Assembly (NCBI GenBank): GCA_947501475.1
Contig: CANMWA010000003.1
Span: 336,814 to 400,813, forward strand
Direction: 5' to 3'
DNA: 64,000 nt
Origin: an uncultured Aquimarina sp.
Lineage (GTDB): Bacteria > Bacteroidota > Bacteroidia > Flavobacteriales > Flavobacteriaceae
This document shows positions 44,121-53,580 of the stretch, piece by piece. The translations under genes were made by a program, and so were the position numbers. Each line of letters begins with the position of its first letter. The first letter of the stretch is position 1. Below the pieces are notes generated by a model. That model had not been told where the DNA came from. It searched no databases and was given only the letters and a program-made list of their open reading frames with translations.

Positions 44121-44522
44121 TTATACTAATATCCTTTCAAAATCATTTAATTTGATCGGTTTTGTAAGATAATCAGAGACTATGTCTATTGATTTTGCTC
44201 GATCTATATCTCTAGAATCAATTGAGGAACTTACCACATAAAGATCAATCTTATCTTGAATCTTATTTTTAATTTTTGAAAATTCACCCAAGAACTCCCA
44301 ACCATCCATAACGGGCATGTTAAGGTCCAAAAGTATAATTTGTGGTATTTCAGGTTGTTCTTGAGTCATTATAGATTCTTTAAAAAAGTCTATAGCCTCT
44401 TTTCCGTTATTAAATACTAATACTGAGTATGATAATCTTCTCAACTCAATAATTTTTCTAACTAAATTTATATAAATACTATCATCATCGATGATACAAA
44501 CGCTTTCTGTATTCCGGGACAT
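44121..44522 (-). CDS. Stand-alone response regulator receiver domain (CheY-like)
   Basis: The 133-residue product is a receiver domain alone: an acidic pocket IIDDDS near residues 10-15, the phosphorylated Asp in ILLDLNMPVMDGWEF (near 68), VVSSSID with the switch Ser/Thr and YLTKPIKL with the conserved Lys. There is no output domain, so it acts by protein contact, as in phosphorelays or CheY-type switches. No histidine kinase is nearby. It lies between the lspA and formyl-THF cyclo-ligase genes. Confidence 0.93.
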   Translation of the reverse strand: MSRNTESVCIIDDDSIYINLVRKIIELRRLSYSVLVFNNGKEAIDFFKESIMTQEQPEIPQIILLDLNMPVMDGWEFLGEFSKIKNKIQDKIDLYVVSSSIDSRDIDRAKSIDIVSDYLTKPIKLNDFERILV

Positions 44523-44589
44523 TATTAGGGGTAAAAAGTTCTAAGTACCGAATATACTATAAAGTAGCATTGAATACAAGAAATGTTAA

Positions 44590-45159
44590 TTAAATCTTAA
44601 AGCGATATGTTTTTAAAGGGGTGACACAATAGTCTAAACAAATATCAGTAGAGAGTATCGATTCAATTTCTTCTTCAGCAGAGAAAAAAGAAAGGCCAAT
44701 TTTTATGGTTTCGGTATTACATTTTGCTAAAAACTTATCGTAAAACCCTTTTCCATAACCCACCCTGTTACCAAATTGATCAAAAGCTAAGAGGGGTACA
44801 AAAACTACATCAATTTTATGTTCAGGAATCGGTATTCCGTCTACAGGTTCAGGGATCCCCCATGAATTTACTTGAAGTACTGTAGCATCCGTAAGTAAAA
44901 AATGTTCTAATGTTTGATTTTCAAAATTACTTTTTGAGACCAGTACGTTTTTATCCTTACCCTGAAGAATGTGTAGAATAAACTCCGTATTGATTTCTTT
45001 ATGCTTTAGTATAGGTAAAAAAATATGATAATACGTTTTTTCCCATATTGGTAATTGAAGTAACTGATTAGCAATATCCATACTCAAATCATCAATCTCC
45101 TGATCATTTATTACTGCTCTAAGTGCTTTATATTTAGCACGCAGCTCTGTTTTATTCAT
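44590..45159 (-). CDS. 5-formyltetrahydrofolate cyclo-ligase
   Basis: The 189-residue enzyme converts 5-formyl-THF to 5,10-methenyl-THF with ATP, recycling folate. Motifs are KAELRxxYK-like MNKTELRAKYKALR at the start, the substrate loop FVPLLAFDQFGNRVGYGKGFYDKFL (P-loop-like GYGKGFYD) and a C-terminal PLKTYRFK. Length is standard for the MTHFS/YgfA family. It overlaps the AstE-like gene by 8 nt, so it is probably cotranscribed with the rimK operon, though no functional link is obvious. Confidence 0.93.
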   Translation of the reverse strand: MNKTELRAKYKALRAVINDQEIDDLSMDIANQLLQLPIWEKTYYHIFLPILKHKEINTEFILHILQGKDKNVLVSKSNFENQTLEHFLLTDATVLQVNSWGIPEPVDGIPIPEHKIDVVFVPLLAFDQFGNRVGYGKGFYDKFLAKCNTETIKIGLSFFSAEEEIESILSTDICLDYCVTPLKTYRFKI

Positions 45160-46132
45160 TTACTATTTCTTTAGTTATTCTAAAAATCGCATCTCCTTTA
45201 TATACAATTGGAGCTTCATTTACATTAATCACATATCCTTCATTACTTGCTTTGACCACATGTCTCATTTTACCGTAGGGATCTGTTATTGTTGCCAGGA
45301 TTTCTCCTTTTTCTACATGCTTGCTAATAGGAATTTTGATATGAAGTAATCCACTATATTTGGCTCTCATCCATATACTTTTTTTGACCAATAAACTATT
45401 AGAATCAGGTACAGGTAGTATAAAATCTTTATCTAACATTTCTAAATGATTGAGTATTCTCATCGTGCCGTGTACACCTCCTATTGCTATTTCTTTACTG
45501 CTACTTTGAGATTTTCCTCCTTCAAATAATAATATATCTTTTCCTTTTTTGGAACATGTAGCTCGATACGAACCCTCTAAGTTTTTGGACAATAGTGTAA
45601 AAGGAGCATTGAACACTTTGGCGAGCTCTACTAATCTTTTATTCTTTGGATCTACTCTAATATGGGGGGCATTAAACCTACTTGCACCTCCGGTATGAAA
45701 ATCTAAACAAAAATCTGCTACAGGTAAGATTTCATTAATAAATTGATATGCAAAACGACTGGCTAATGACCCATTTTTGGTTCCTGGAAAAACTCTGTTT
45801 AGATCCCTCCCATCAGGAAAAAAGCGATCCATATTTAAAAACCCAAATACATTAAGTACTGGGATGCAAATAACACTTCCTTTGGCAGGTTTATTTATTT
45901 TTTTTGCAATGATTTGTCGTACTACTTCTACTCCATTAATTTCATCGCCATGTATTCCTGCTGTGATAAGCAGCGTTGGCCCTGGTTCTTTGGATCTTTC
46001 AATAATTACAGGTATCTCTACCTTTGTCGAGGTATATAACTTAGCTATATTAAAGTTAATTGTTGTACTTGTGCCTGGTAAAACTTCATTTCCAAGAATC
46101 TTTAATATGTTTTTTTCTTCAATTTTTGCCAT
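45152..46132 (-). CDS. Succinylglutamate desuccinylase/aspartoacylase family (AstE-like) protein
   Basis: The start is set at ATG 46132 (MAKIEEKN); a TTG at 46141 would add three residues and overlap rimK. The 326-residue zinc carboxypeptidase-like protein has TAGIHGDEINGVEVV with the H-x2-E zinc pair, FPDGRDLNRVFPG (R/N substrate residues), DFHTGGASRFNAPHIR with the third zinc His and LFEGGKS with the catalytic Glu. Proteins of this type sit beside RimK-like ligases in many genomes and are thought to act on an N-acyl or gamma-glutamyl bond. Here too it follows rimK, by 5 nt. Confidence 0.9.
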   Translation of the reverse strand: MAKIEEKNILKILGNEVLPGTSTTINFNIAKLYTSTKVEIPVIIERSKEPGPTLLITAGIHGDEINGVEVVRQIIAKKINKPAKGSVICIPVLNVFGFLNMDRFFPDGRDLNRVFPGTKNGSLASRFAYQFINEILPVADFCLDFHTGGASRFNAPHIRVDPKNKRLVELAKVFNAPFTLLSKNLEGSYRATCSKKGKDILLFEGGKSQSSSKEIAIGGVHGTMRILNHLEMLDKDFILPVPDSNSLLVKKSIWMRAKYSGLLHIKIPISKHVEKGEILATITDPYGKMRHVVKASNEGYVINVNEAPIVYKGDAIFRITKEIVNE

Positions 46133-46137
46133 ACTTC

Positions 46138-47010
46138 TCAAATACTACGTTCAATATAACGAATAATAGATTTTGCAATGTCATTTCCGGTAGCGGTTTC
46201 TATCCCTTCTAGCCCAGGAGAAGAGTTCACTTCTAAAATTAATGGTCCACGATCACTTTGTAATAAATCTACTCCCGCTACTCCCATTTTTAAAGCTTTT
46301 GCTGCCAAGATTGCTGCTTGTTCTTCATGCCTACTTAACCTGATCACCTTAGCGGTGCCTCCTCGATGCAAATTAGATCGAAACTCACCTTCTTTACCTT
46401 GTCTTTTCATAGCACCGACTACTTGACCATCTACAACTAACACTCTTACGTCTGCTCCTTTGGCTTCTTTTATAAATTCTTGCACAATAACTCGAGCTTG
46501 CAATCCATTAAACGCCTCTAGCACTGATTCTGCGGCAGTTTTAGTTTCGGCAAGAACAACTCCTAATCCTTGAGTTCCTTCAAGAAGTTTAATAATAAGT
46601 GGTGCTCCACCTACATGAGATATCACTTCAGAGACATCTTTAGAATAATTAGTAAATACCGTTTTTGGTAATCCTAATCCCGCTTTAGACAATATTTGTA
46701 GACTCCTTAACTTATCTCTGGATTGTACTAATGCTTGTGATTTTAATGTAGTAAACACATTCATCATTTCAAATTGTCGCACCACTGCGGTTCCGTAAAA
46801 GGTAACAGAAGACCCTATTCTAGGGATCACAGCGTCTACATGGTCTAGTTTTTTACCTCGATAATAAATCTCAGGTTTTTGTCTTTCGATTATAATGTCA
46901 CAGTTAAGAGGATCAATAACCTGTACATTATGTTTACGTTTTACTGCTGCTTGAACTAGTGCATTAGTTGAATATAAATTCGCACCACGCGACAAAATTT
47001 TGATATTCAT
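46138..47010 (-). CDS. rimK: RimK-type ATP-grasp glutamate ligase
   Basis: RimK adds glutamate residues to the C-terminus of ribosomal protein S6 or makes poly-glutamate peptides. The 290-residue protein shows the ATP-grasp parts: [16 protein letters not shown] (ATP-binding loop), [20 protein letters not shown], a [12 protein letters not shown] stretch and the metal-binding [14 protein letters not shown] near the end. Start ATG shares an A with the stop of the upstream protease gene (TAATG), so translation is coupled. Operon order protease-rimK-AstE-like suggests that one complex or pathway makes and trims glutamate tails. Confidence 0.94.
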   Translation of the reverse strand: MNIKILSRGANLYSTNALVQAAVKRKHNVQVIDPLNCDIIIERQKPEIYYRGKKLDHVDAVIPRIGSSVTFYGTAVVRQFEMMNVFTTLKSQALVQSRDKLRSLQILSKAGLGLPKTVFTNYSKDVSEVISHVGGAPLIIKLLEGTQGLGVVLAETKTAAESVLEAFNGLQARVIVQEFIKEAKGADVRVLVVDGQVVGAMKRQGKEGEFRSNLHRGGTAKVIRLSRHEEQAAILAAKALKMGVAGVDLLQSDRGPLILEVNSSPGLEGIETATGNDIAKSIIRYIERSI

Positions 47011-47438
47011 TACATTTTTTGGTTATAAGACTGGTTTTCTAATTGGGGATCAACCAAAAAATTTCCGCTTAAAAACTTACGGCCAATCAACACAGGAAAC
47101 CGCATGTCATCACGAGAAGATAGTGTGAACGTTATGGGATAGGTTTTATTAAATACCACAATTTGAGTTCGTATAGCATATCTCATTTCTACCTTCCCAT
47201 TACTACTTTTTACAGCAGACATATCGTAGTTTTTAAATGTAAATTTTTTTCCATTATATTCAGGGTGTACAGCATCTAGAAAACTACATTGTAATGTTTG
47301 ATCAATTTCTTTAATATCAAAACAATGGATACATGAGGAATAAGCACCGGTATCTACTTTGGCATCGATAGCTGCCAACTCTAAAAGTGGAAAATCCACT
47401 TTATCAATCCTGCCAATTATTTTTTTTTCTTTTTTCAA
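47010..47438 (-). CDS. Retropepsin-like (RimB-type, DUF785) protease linked to rimK
   Basis: The 142-residue form from TTG at 47438 begins [17 protein letters not shown], matching family starts; the frame is open to ATG at 47534, which would add 32 unrelated residues, so the start is uncertain. The core [13 protein letters not shown] holds the D-T-G aspartyl-protease motif, and the C-terminal half has [17 protein letters not shown]. Single-domain retropepsin folds like this would dimerise. In Pseudomonas the homologue RimB is encoded with RimK and trims its products. Here its stop overlaps the rimK start. Confidence 0.8.
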   Translation of the reverse strand: MKKEKKIIGRIDKVDFPLLELAAIDAKVDTGAYSSCIHCFDIKEIDQTLQCSFLDAVHPEYNGKKFTFKNYDMSAVKSSNGKVEMRYAIRTQIVVFNKTYPITFTLSSRDDMRFPVLIGRKFLSGNFLVDPQLENQSYNQKM

Positions 47439-47605
47439 AAAAATTGCATTGATATTAGAAGTACTAAAGTAAGAAAAATCAATATGTATTATATGATTAA
47501 CCCGTTTTTTAATAGAAAATGATATTTTAAACACGATTTAACAAAATTTAAACCTTATATCTATATACTTCAATTAAGGTAAACTCTTAACTTTACGATT
47601 GGAAT

Positions 47606-49405
47606 ATGCAAGAAGCTTCTTTAGACATACAAATCAAAACACTACCGACAAGTCCTGGAGTCTACCAATATTATGACAAAGAGGACAAACTACTATATAT
47701 AGGCAAAGCAAAAAACCTAAAAAAAAGGGTTGCTTCTTATTTTAATAAGAATCATGATAATTATAAAACCAAGGTTCTTGTTAAGAAAATTTATTTGATA
47801 AAACATATTGTTGTAGAAACCGAGACCGATGCATTATTGTTAGAAAACAACTTGATTAAAAGGCATCAACCCAGGTTTAATGTTATGCTTAAGGACGACA
47901 AGACATATCCTTGGATCTGCATCAAAAAAGAGCGGTTTCCTAGAATTTTTCCGACTCGAAATTTAATCAAAGACGGTTCTGAATACTATGGGCCTTATAC
48001 TAATTTTAAAACGGTAAATACATTATTAGATCTTATCAAAGGATTATATCAGCTACGAACATGCAATTATGATTTATCACAAAATAAAATAAGCAATGGT
48101 AAGTATAAAGTTTGTTTAGAATACCATTTGGGTAATTGTAAGGGTCCTTGTGAAGGTCTTCAAGATGAAAAAGAGTATTTAGAAAACCTTAATGCTATTC
48201 GACAAATTGTAAAAGGAAATTTTAAAGACTCTTTAAATAGTTTTAGAAATCAGATGACAGCACATGCTGAAAAAATGGAGTTTGAGGATGCGCAAAGAAT
48301 TAAAGAAAAAATTGAAGTCCTTGAGAAATACCAGGCCAAATCCATGGTTGTAAACCCTAAGATTAGTAATGTTGATGTATTTTCAATCATTTCAGACGAA
48401 TCCTATGGTTATATAAATTTTCTTCAATTATCATATGGTGCCATCATTAGATCGCATACCGCAGAGATTAAGAAAAAATTAGATGAAACAGATAAAGAAC
48501 TGTTAGAATTAGCTATTATAGAATTACGACAACGTTTTGGTGCTACCTCAAAAGAAATATTTGTCCCTTTTGAAGTCGAATTAGGAGAAGGTTTAAAAAT
48601 TACAATTCCTCAGTTAGGTGATAAGAAAAAAATCGTAGACTTGTCGTTGAGAAACGCAAAATACTTTAGGCAAGAACGTTTTAAACAAATCAAGATTATA
48701 GACCCAGATCGCCATACAAAACGTTTAATGGCACAAATGAAAAAAGATCTTAGATTGCCTAAAGAACCCGTTCATATAGAATGTTTTGACAATTCTAATA
48801 TACAAGGAACGAATCCTGTAGCAGCTTGTGTAGTTTTTAAAAATGGAAAACCTAGTAAAAAAGAATATCGAAAATTTAATATAAAAACTGTCGAGGGTCC
48901 TAATGACTTTGCCTCTATGGAAGAGGTCGTTTATCGTCGTTACAAACGACTCCTAGAAGAAGAGCAACCTTTACCACAACTCGTTATTGTTGATGGCGGG
49001 AAAGGGCAACTTTCTTCGGGTTTAAAGGCACTTGACACCCTTAATTTAAGAGGAAAAATAACTATCATAGGTATCGCCAAAAGGCTAGAAGAAATTTATT
49101 ATCCAGGAGATTCTATACCTCTTTATCTCGATAAGAAATCAGAGTCTTTAAAGGTAATTCAACATCTTCGTAATGAAGCACATCGATTTGGGATTACTTT
49201 TCATAGACAAAAACGAAGTAAATCTGCATTAGACACAGAACTAGACTCCATACCAGGAATTGGAGAAAAAACAGTTATAGAATTACTTAAACATTTTAGA
49301 TCTGTAAAAAGAATTAGTGAAGCTACTATTGAAGAAATCGCACAAGTAATAGGAGAGTCGCGAGCAACCAAAGTATATAATTATTATCTTTCTAAAAAAG
49401 CTTAA
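47606..49405 (+). CDS. uvrC: UvrABC system protein C
   Basis: UvrC makes the dual incision in nucleotide excision repair. The 599-residue protein has a GIY-YIG nuclease domain at the start (SPGVYQYYDKE, LYIGKAKNLKKRVASYF), a cysteine-containing LGNCKGPCEG linker, a UVR motif (FEDAQRIKEKIEVLEKY), an RNase-H-like domain (HIECFDNSNIQGTNPVA, LVIVDGGKGQL) and a C-terminal helix-hairpin-helix (IPGIGEKTVIELLKHF). A -7-like TAACTTTA lies at 47588. The stop overlaps the next start codon (TAATG), so it is cotranscribed with the patatin gene. Confidence 0.97.
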   Translation: MQEASLDIQIKTLPTSPGVYQYYDKEDKLLYIGKAKNLKKRVASYFNKNHDNYKTKVLVKKIYLIKHIVVETETDALLLENNLIKRHQPRFNVMLKDDKTYPWICIKKERFPRIFPTRNLIKDGSEYYGPYTNFKTVNTLLDLIKGLYQLRTCNYDLSQNKISNGKYKVCLEYHLGNCKGPCEGLQDEKEYLENLNAIRQIVKGNFKDSLNSFRNQMTAHAEKMEFEDAQRIKEKIEVLEKYQAKSMVVNPKISNVDVFSIISDESYGYINFLQLSYGAIIRSHTAEIKKKLDETDKELLELAIIELRQRFGATSKEIFVPFEVELGEGLKITIPQLGDKKKIVDLSLRNAKYFRQERFKQIKIIDPDRHTKRLMAQMKKDLRLPKEPVHIECFDNSNIQGTNPVAACVVFKNGKPSKKEYRKFNIKTVEGPNDFASMEEVVYRRYKRLLEEEQPLPQLVIVDGGKGQLSSGLKALDTLNLRGKITIIGIAKRLEEIYYPGDSIPLYLDKKSESLKVIQHLRNEAHRFGITFHRQKRSKSALDTELDSIPGIGEKTVIELLKHFRSVKRISEATIEEIAQVIGESRATKVYNYYLSKKA

Positions 49406-51690
49406 TGAAATCTATAAGCCACACACTAAGAATCTTTTTTAGCAGAATACTGTTACTTGTGGTTTTTTTTGTTTCTAATTTGAATTGGTCTCAAGAAAAA
49501 AGTACCACTCTTGATAGTCTTGATGTCAAAGAAGACCCCAAAGTAGGCCTTGTACTTAGTGGTGGTGGCGCAAAGGGTTTGGCTCATATCGGTGCGCTAA
49601 AAGTAATTGAAGATTCTGGTATACGAATAGATTATATAGGTGGTACAAGCATGGGGGCTATAGTCGGGGCTTTATATGCCTCGGGGTATAAAGCAAAAGA
49701 ACTTGATTCTATATTTAGATCAGTAGATTTCGACACATTTATTCAGGATATTCTACCTAGAGATGCAAAAACTTTTTATGAACGAGAAGATTCAGAAAAA
49801 TATGCAGTCTCATTGCCCTTTGATAAATTTAAAATTGGTTTGCCAAAAGGATTATCCAAAGGTCAGAACTTTTATAATCAATTTTCAAGATATACCGCTC
49901 ATGTAAATGATATCTATGATTTTAATGACTTACCAATTCCTTTCTTTTGCATGTCTACCAATATTGAAACAGGAGAGCAAGTGCTACTCGACAAAGGATA
50001 CCTCCCAGAAGCTGTAGCTGCAAGTGGTGCATTGCCTTCTATATTTAGCCCTGTAGAATTAAACGGAACTTTAATGACAGATGGAGGCGTATCGAATAAT
50101 TATCCTATAAAAGAAATTCGAAAAAAAGGTGCAGAAATTGTTATTGGTATCGATGTACAAGATAGTTTACTGCCCAAAGATCAACTAAATTCTGTTTCTA
50201 ATATTTTATTGCAAATCAGCAATTTTAGAACCATAAAAGCTATGGAAGAAAAAGCTATGGATACAGATATTTATATCAAACCATCTATCATGAAGTTCTC
50301 GGTGATGTCTTTTGATCAAGCAGAAGAAATTATTGCTAACGGAGAAAAAGCAGCATCTGTAAATTATGAAAAACTAAAACAAATAGCAGGTTTGCAAAAG
50401 TCTTCAAACAAAAAAATGAGAATTTCTAAAAACTCAGATACTATACTCGTTTCTAGTTTGGTTATCAATGGAAACAAAAGATATACAAGAGCCTACATTC
50501 GAGGAAAGCTAAAACTAAAGCTTCCTAGGATTACAACCTATGAAAAACTTAATGAAGGAATAAACAACTTATCGGCTACAGGAAATTTTGATCGTGTAAG
50601 CCATCAGTTAGTAGACACAAAAGACGGTAAACAACTAGTAATCAATGTAAAAGAAAGTGAAAACAAAATGCTGCTACGCTTTGCATTACATTATGACGAT
50701 TTATATCAAACTGCCGCTCTGATAAATGTTACTCACAAAAGGTTATTACTTAATAATGATGTACTATCACTAGATGTGATTCTGGGAGATAATATACGAT
50801 ATAACTTAGATTACTATATTGACAAAGGTTATTATTGGAGTACCGGATTAAAATATCGTTATACCAATTTTAAAAAAGCAATTGACTTTGATTTTATAGG
50901 ACAATTTGGTGAAATTCCTGATTTAAATATTAACACCATAGATGTCAATTATACCGATTTTAATGTGCAAATGTATGCCGAAACACTGCTACAGCAAACA
51001 TTCTCGGTTGGCCTTGGAGCAGAGTATAAAAGATTAAGAATTATTTCTGAAACATTTGGCGAAGATGAAAATCAAATACCTAGAACTGTATTTGATGATA
51101 GTGATTATTGGAGCGCCTTTGGGTATATTAAACTTGATACTTATGATAACAAATATTTTCCAACACGTGGATTGTTATTTGAAAGTGAAGCACATACCTA
51201 CCTATTCTCATCAGATTTTACAGAAAACTTTGACGAATTTTCTATCGCCAAGGCAAAATTAGGATATAGCACCCCAATTACTCATAATTTTTCTGTAAAT
51301 GCTACTGCAGAAGCAGGAACCAAAATCGGCAATACCTCACTTAACTCTCTTGATTTTTTACTAGGAGGTTTTGGAGCCAGAACCATCAATAATTTTATCC
51401 CTTTTTATGGGTATGATTTTTTAGGAATTACAGGTCAAAGTTTTGCTAAAGTATTACTTACTGCTGATTATGAATTCTTCAAAAACAATCATGTTAATGC
51501 CTCTGCAAACTTTGCCAATGTTGGCAATAAATTGTTTAGTACAGGTAGATGGTTTGAAAACCCAGAATTTACAGGATATGCTCTAGGATATGGATTAGAT
51601 ACATTTGCAGGACCAGTTCAAATAAAATATTCATTTTCTCCAGAGCTAGATCAAAGCATCTGGTTTTTCAGTGTGGGTTTTTGGTTTTAA
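49405..51690 (+). CDS. Patatin-like phospholipase fused to a BamA-type outer-membrane barrel
   Basis: The 761-residue protein has a signal peptide (about residues 1-29) and a patatin lipase domain (~48-320): oxyanion loop GLVLSGGGAKGLAH, nucleophile YIGGTSMGAIVGA and catalytic Asp in LMTDGGVSNNYP. Then comes a POTRA-like region (VSSLVINGNKRYTRAYI) and a surface-antigen beta-barrel ending VGFWF. It is a PlpD-like two-part protein, in which the barrel is thought to place the phospholipase at the outer membrane. Phospholipid or lysolipid hydrolysis is predicted. It is translationally coupled to uvrC without an evident shared function. Confidence 0.92.
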   Translation: MKSISHTLRIFFSRILLLVVFFVSNLNWSQEKSTTLDSLDVKEDPKVGLVLSGGGAKGLAHIGALKVIEDSGIRIDYIGGTSMGAIVGALYASGYKAKELDSIFRSVDFDTFIQDILPRDAKTFYEREDSEKYAVSLPFDKFKIGLPKGLSKGQNFYNQFSRYTAHVNDIYDFNDLPIPFFCMSTNIETGEQVLLDKGYLPEAVAASGALPSIFSPVELNGTLMTDGGVSNNYPIKEIRKKGAEIVIGIDVQDSLLPKDQLNSVSNILLQISNFRTIKAMEEKAMDTDIYIKPSIMKFSVMSFDQAEEIIANGEKAASVNYEKLKQIAGLQKSSNKKMRISKNSDTILVSSLVINGNKRYTRAYIRGKLKLKLPRITTYEKLNEGINNLSATGNFDRVSHQLVDTKDGKQLVINVKESENKMLLRFALHYDDLYQTAALINVTHKRLLLNNDVLSLDVILGDNIRYNLDYYIDKGYYWSTGLKYRYTNFKKAIDFDFIGQFGEIPDLNINTIDVNYTDFNVQMYAETLLQQTFSVGLGAEYKRLRIISETFGEDENQIPRTVFDDSDYWSAFGYIKLDTYDNKYFPTRGLLFESEAHTYLFSSDFTENFDEFSIAKAKLGYSTPITHNFSVNATAEAGTKIGNTSLNSLDFLLGGFGARTINNFIPFYGYDFLGITGQSFAKVLLTADYEFFKNNHVNASANFANVGNKLFSTGRWFENPEFTGYALGYGLDTFAGPVQIKYSFSPELDQSIWFFSVGFWF

Positions 51691-51724
51691 TCTATTATAG
51701 GTTTAAAAGAACAGAAATATTTCC

Positions 51725-51732
51725 GATATTTG
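51725..51732 (+). promoter_or_regulatory. -7 element upstream of hmgA leader
   Basis: GATATTTG resembles TAnnTTTG (three-base GTA follows, as in the small RNA promoter at 54870). Transcription would start about 51738, next to the ATG of the short leader frame. Confidence 0.35.
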
Positions 51733-51739
51733 TACTATT

Positions 51740-51805
51740 ATGAACCTGTTTTGGAAGGATTTATTACTACTATTACACTACCTTATTAAACGTAATCCGG
51801 AATAA
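51740..51805 (+). CDS. Possible 21-residue leader peptide before hmgA
   Basis: ATG at 51740 opens a 21-codon frame (M-N-L-F-W-K-D followed by five leucines, H-Y-L-I-K-R-N-P-E) ending at TAA 51803. It contains Phe, Trp and Tyr codons and its 3' end lies in a hairpin (ACCTTATT at 51780-51787 with AATAAGGT at 51801-51808). Attenuation of the downstream aromatic amino acid catabolic genes is possible. It may equally be a chance frame. Confidence 0.25.
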   Translation: MNLFWKDLLLLLHYLIKRNPE

Positions 51806-51865
51806 GGTTACTATACTATTTATTATCTTTAAAAAAAGTAGTTAATACCTTAAACCTGAGTAATC

Positions 51866-53023
51866 ATGCCTTTTTATCATTCTTTAGGGAAAATACCACC
51901 TAAACGTCATACTATCTTCAAAAAACCTGATGGTAGCTTATATTATGAGCAACTTTTTGGAACCATTGGTTTTGATGGAATGTCAACCAATTCGTATCAT
52001 TGTCATAGACCGACACAGGTAAAAGAAATTAAAGGAAGTTATAGTGTAGCTCCAAAAATTTCAATAAAAAACAATATCAAATCTTATCGTTTTCATGGAT
52101 TCAAAGCTAAACCAGAAAAAGATTATTTAGAAAGCAGAAAAAATGTACTTACCAATAGTGATGTGAGTATTATTTTATCAGCACCTCAAGAATCAACATC
52201 ACAATATTTTTATAAAAACACAGATGCCGACGAATTGATTTTTGTACATCGTGGTAGTGGCAAATTTCGTAGCCACCTTGGTAATCTTGATTTTAAATAT
52301 GGAGATTATATCTTAATTCCGAGAGGCACCATTTATAAACTTGATTTTGATACCAGTGATAATCGATTATTCATTGTAGAGTCGAGAAGGCCTATTTATA
52401 CCCCAAAAAGATATAGAAACTGGTTTGGGCAATTATTAGAACACTCACCATATTGTGAGAGAGATCTTAGGACTCCTTATGAACTAGAAACAAATGATGA
52501 AAAAGGAGATTTTTTAATCAAAGTAAAAAAACAAGATGAGATTTTTGATATGATCTATGCCACTCATCCATTTGATGTAGTAGGATATGATGGATTTAAT
52601 TTCCCGTATGCTTTTTCTATTCACGATTTTGAACCTATTACAGGTAGAATACACCAGCCACCACCGGTACATCAAACTTTTGAAACCGATGCTTTTGTAG
52701 TTTGCTCATTTGTACCTAGGTTATATGATTATCATCCTGATAGTATTCCTGCCCCCTATAACCATAGCAATATAGATAGTGATGAAGTACTCTATTATGT
52801 TGATGGGGATTTTATGAGCAGAAACGATGTTGATGCAGGTCATATTTCATTACATCCAGCCGGTATCCCTCATGGTCCACATCCAGGAGCAGTAGAAAGA
52901 AGCATTGGCAAAACCAAAACCGATGAGCTAGCTGTTATGGTAGATACATTTAAACCACTAATGGTTACCGACGAAGCTATGAAAATAGCCGACGAAGATT
53001 ATCACAAATCATGGTTAGAATAG
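51866..53023 (+). CDS. hmgA: Homogentisate 1,2-dioxygenase
   Basis: This Fe(II) enzyme opens the homogentisate ring to maleylacetoacetate in tyrosine and phenylalanine catabolism. The 385-residue protein has a cupin fold with DELIFVHRGSGKFRSHLG, GDYILIPRGTIYKLDFD, HQPPPVHQTFETDAFVVCSF and the metal-ligand stretch HISLHPAGIPHGPHPGAVERS. Length and motifs fit the bacterial/Flavobacterium type. hppD, the preceding enzyme of the pathway, lies 557 nt downstream, so the two genes form a catabolic cluster split by an inserted four-helix-bundle gene. Confidence 0.95.
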   Translation: MPFYHSLGKIPPKRHTIFKKPDGSLYYEQLFGTIGFDGMSTNSYHCHRPTQVKEIKGSYSVAPKISIKNNIKSYRFHGFKAKPEKDYLESRKNVLTNSDVSIILSAPQESTSQYFYKNTDADELIFVHRGSGKFRSHLGNLDFKYGDYILIPRGTIYKLDFDTSDNRLFIVESRRPIYTPKRYRNWFGQLLEHSPYCERDLRTPYELETNDEKGDFLIKVKKQDEIFDMIYATHPFDVVGYDGFNFPYAFSIHDFEPITGRIHQPPPVHQTFETDAFVVCSFVPRLYDYHPDSIPAPYNHSNIDSDEVLYYVDGDFMSRNDVDAGHISLHPAGIPHGPHPGAVERSIGKTKTDELAVMVDTFKPLMVTDEAMKIADEDYHKSWLE

Positions 53024-53030
53024 TCAATGT

Positions 53031-53558
53031 GTTAATTAGATAATGAGATAATTCCCATAAAGATTGAAAATGACTTTTAACGAAAAATATAAAGACAACA
53101 TCATTCTTATAAAAAGCTTTGAGTTTGCAATTAAAATTGTTGCCTACGCTGAAGAATTAGAATCTTTACGGAAATTTGTTGTAGCAAACCAACTTCTCAA
53201 ATCTGGAACTTCTATAGGTGCAAATATTAAAGAAGCTCAAAATGCAGAAAGCAAAAAAGACTTCATTCATAAAATGAAGATTGCCATAAAAGAAGCAGAT
53301 GAAACTGAATATTGGTTATATTTATGTAACTCTATTGACGATTACCCTGATTGCAATCAATTATTAATAAATTTAGAAGAGGTTATAAAAATTGTAAATA
53401 AGATTATAAGTTCTTCTGTAAAATCAATACACAAACAAAATAATGTTAAATTATAGAACTGACATAACTCCCCATATTAGAGCTATGTGGTAGTATTCTT
53501 TTTAGAATTATTCTCAATTTCACTTTTTGAGAAAACATTTTCTAATTATCTAATTAAC
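53031..53558. repeat. 14-bp inverted repeat bracketing the four-helix-bundle gene
   Basis: GTTAATTAGATAAT at 53031-53044 and its exact complement ATTATCTAATTAAC at 53545-53558 flank the gene at 53070. A further partial copy (TCTAATTAAC) follows at 53565-53574. The left arm begins 8 nt after the hmgA stop. No transposase gene is present. Confidence 0.7.
53070..53456 (+). CDS. Four-helix-bundle protein (23S rRNA intervening-sequence-protein type)
   Basis: The ATG at 53070 is preferred over TTG at 53064. The 128-residue product has four amphipathic helices and the family motifs SFEFAIKIVAYAEEL, ANQLLKSGTSIGANIKEAQNAESKKDFIHKMKIA (outlined) and ADETEYWLYL. This family occurs in 23S rRNA intervening sequences and as solitary genes near repeats; some relatives (Avd) act with reverse transcriptases, but none is here. 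It interrupts the hmgA-hppD pair and sits within a 14-bp inverted repeat, suggesting it arrived as a small mobile or hitchhiking element. Confidence 0.9.
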   Translation: MTFNEKYKDNIILIKSFEFAIKIVAYAEELESLRKFVVANQLLKSGTSIGANIKEAQNAESKKDFIHKMKIAIKEADETEYWLYLCNSIDDYPDCNQLLINLEEVIKIVNKIISSSVKSIHKQNNVKL

Positions 53559-53580
53559 AAATTTTCTAATTAACAATATC

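Noticed and set aside
44121..44522. Receiver protein as part of a two-component pair with the sigma operon
   Set aside because: It is on the opposite strand beyond lspA and no histidine kinase is near. There is no sequence evidence of a link.
53070..53456. Four-helix-bundle protein as accessory variability determinant (Avd) of a diversity-generating retroelement
   Set aside because: No reverse transcriptase, template repeat or variable repeat was seen nearby.
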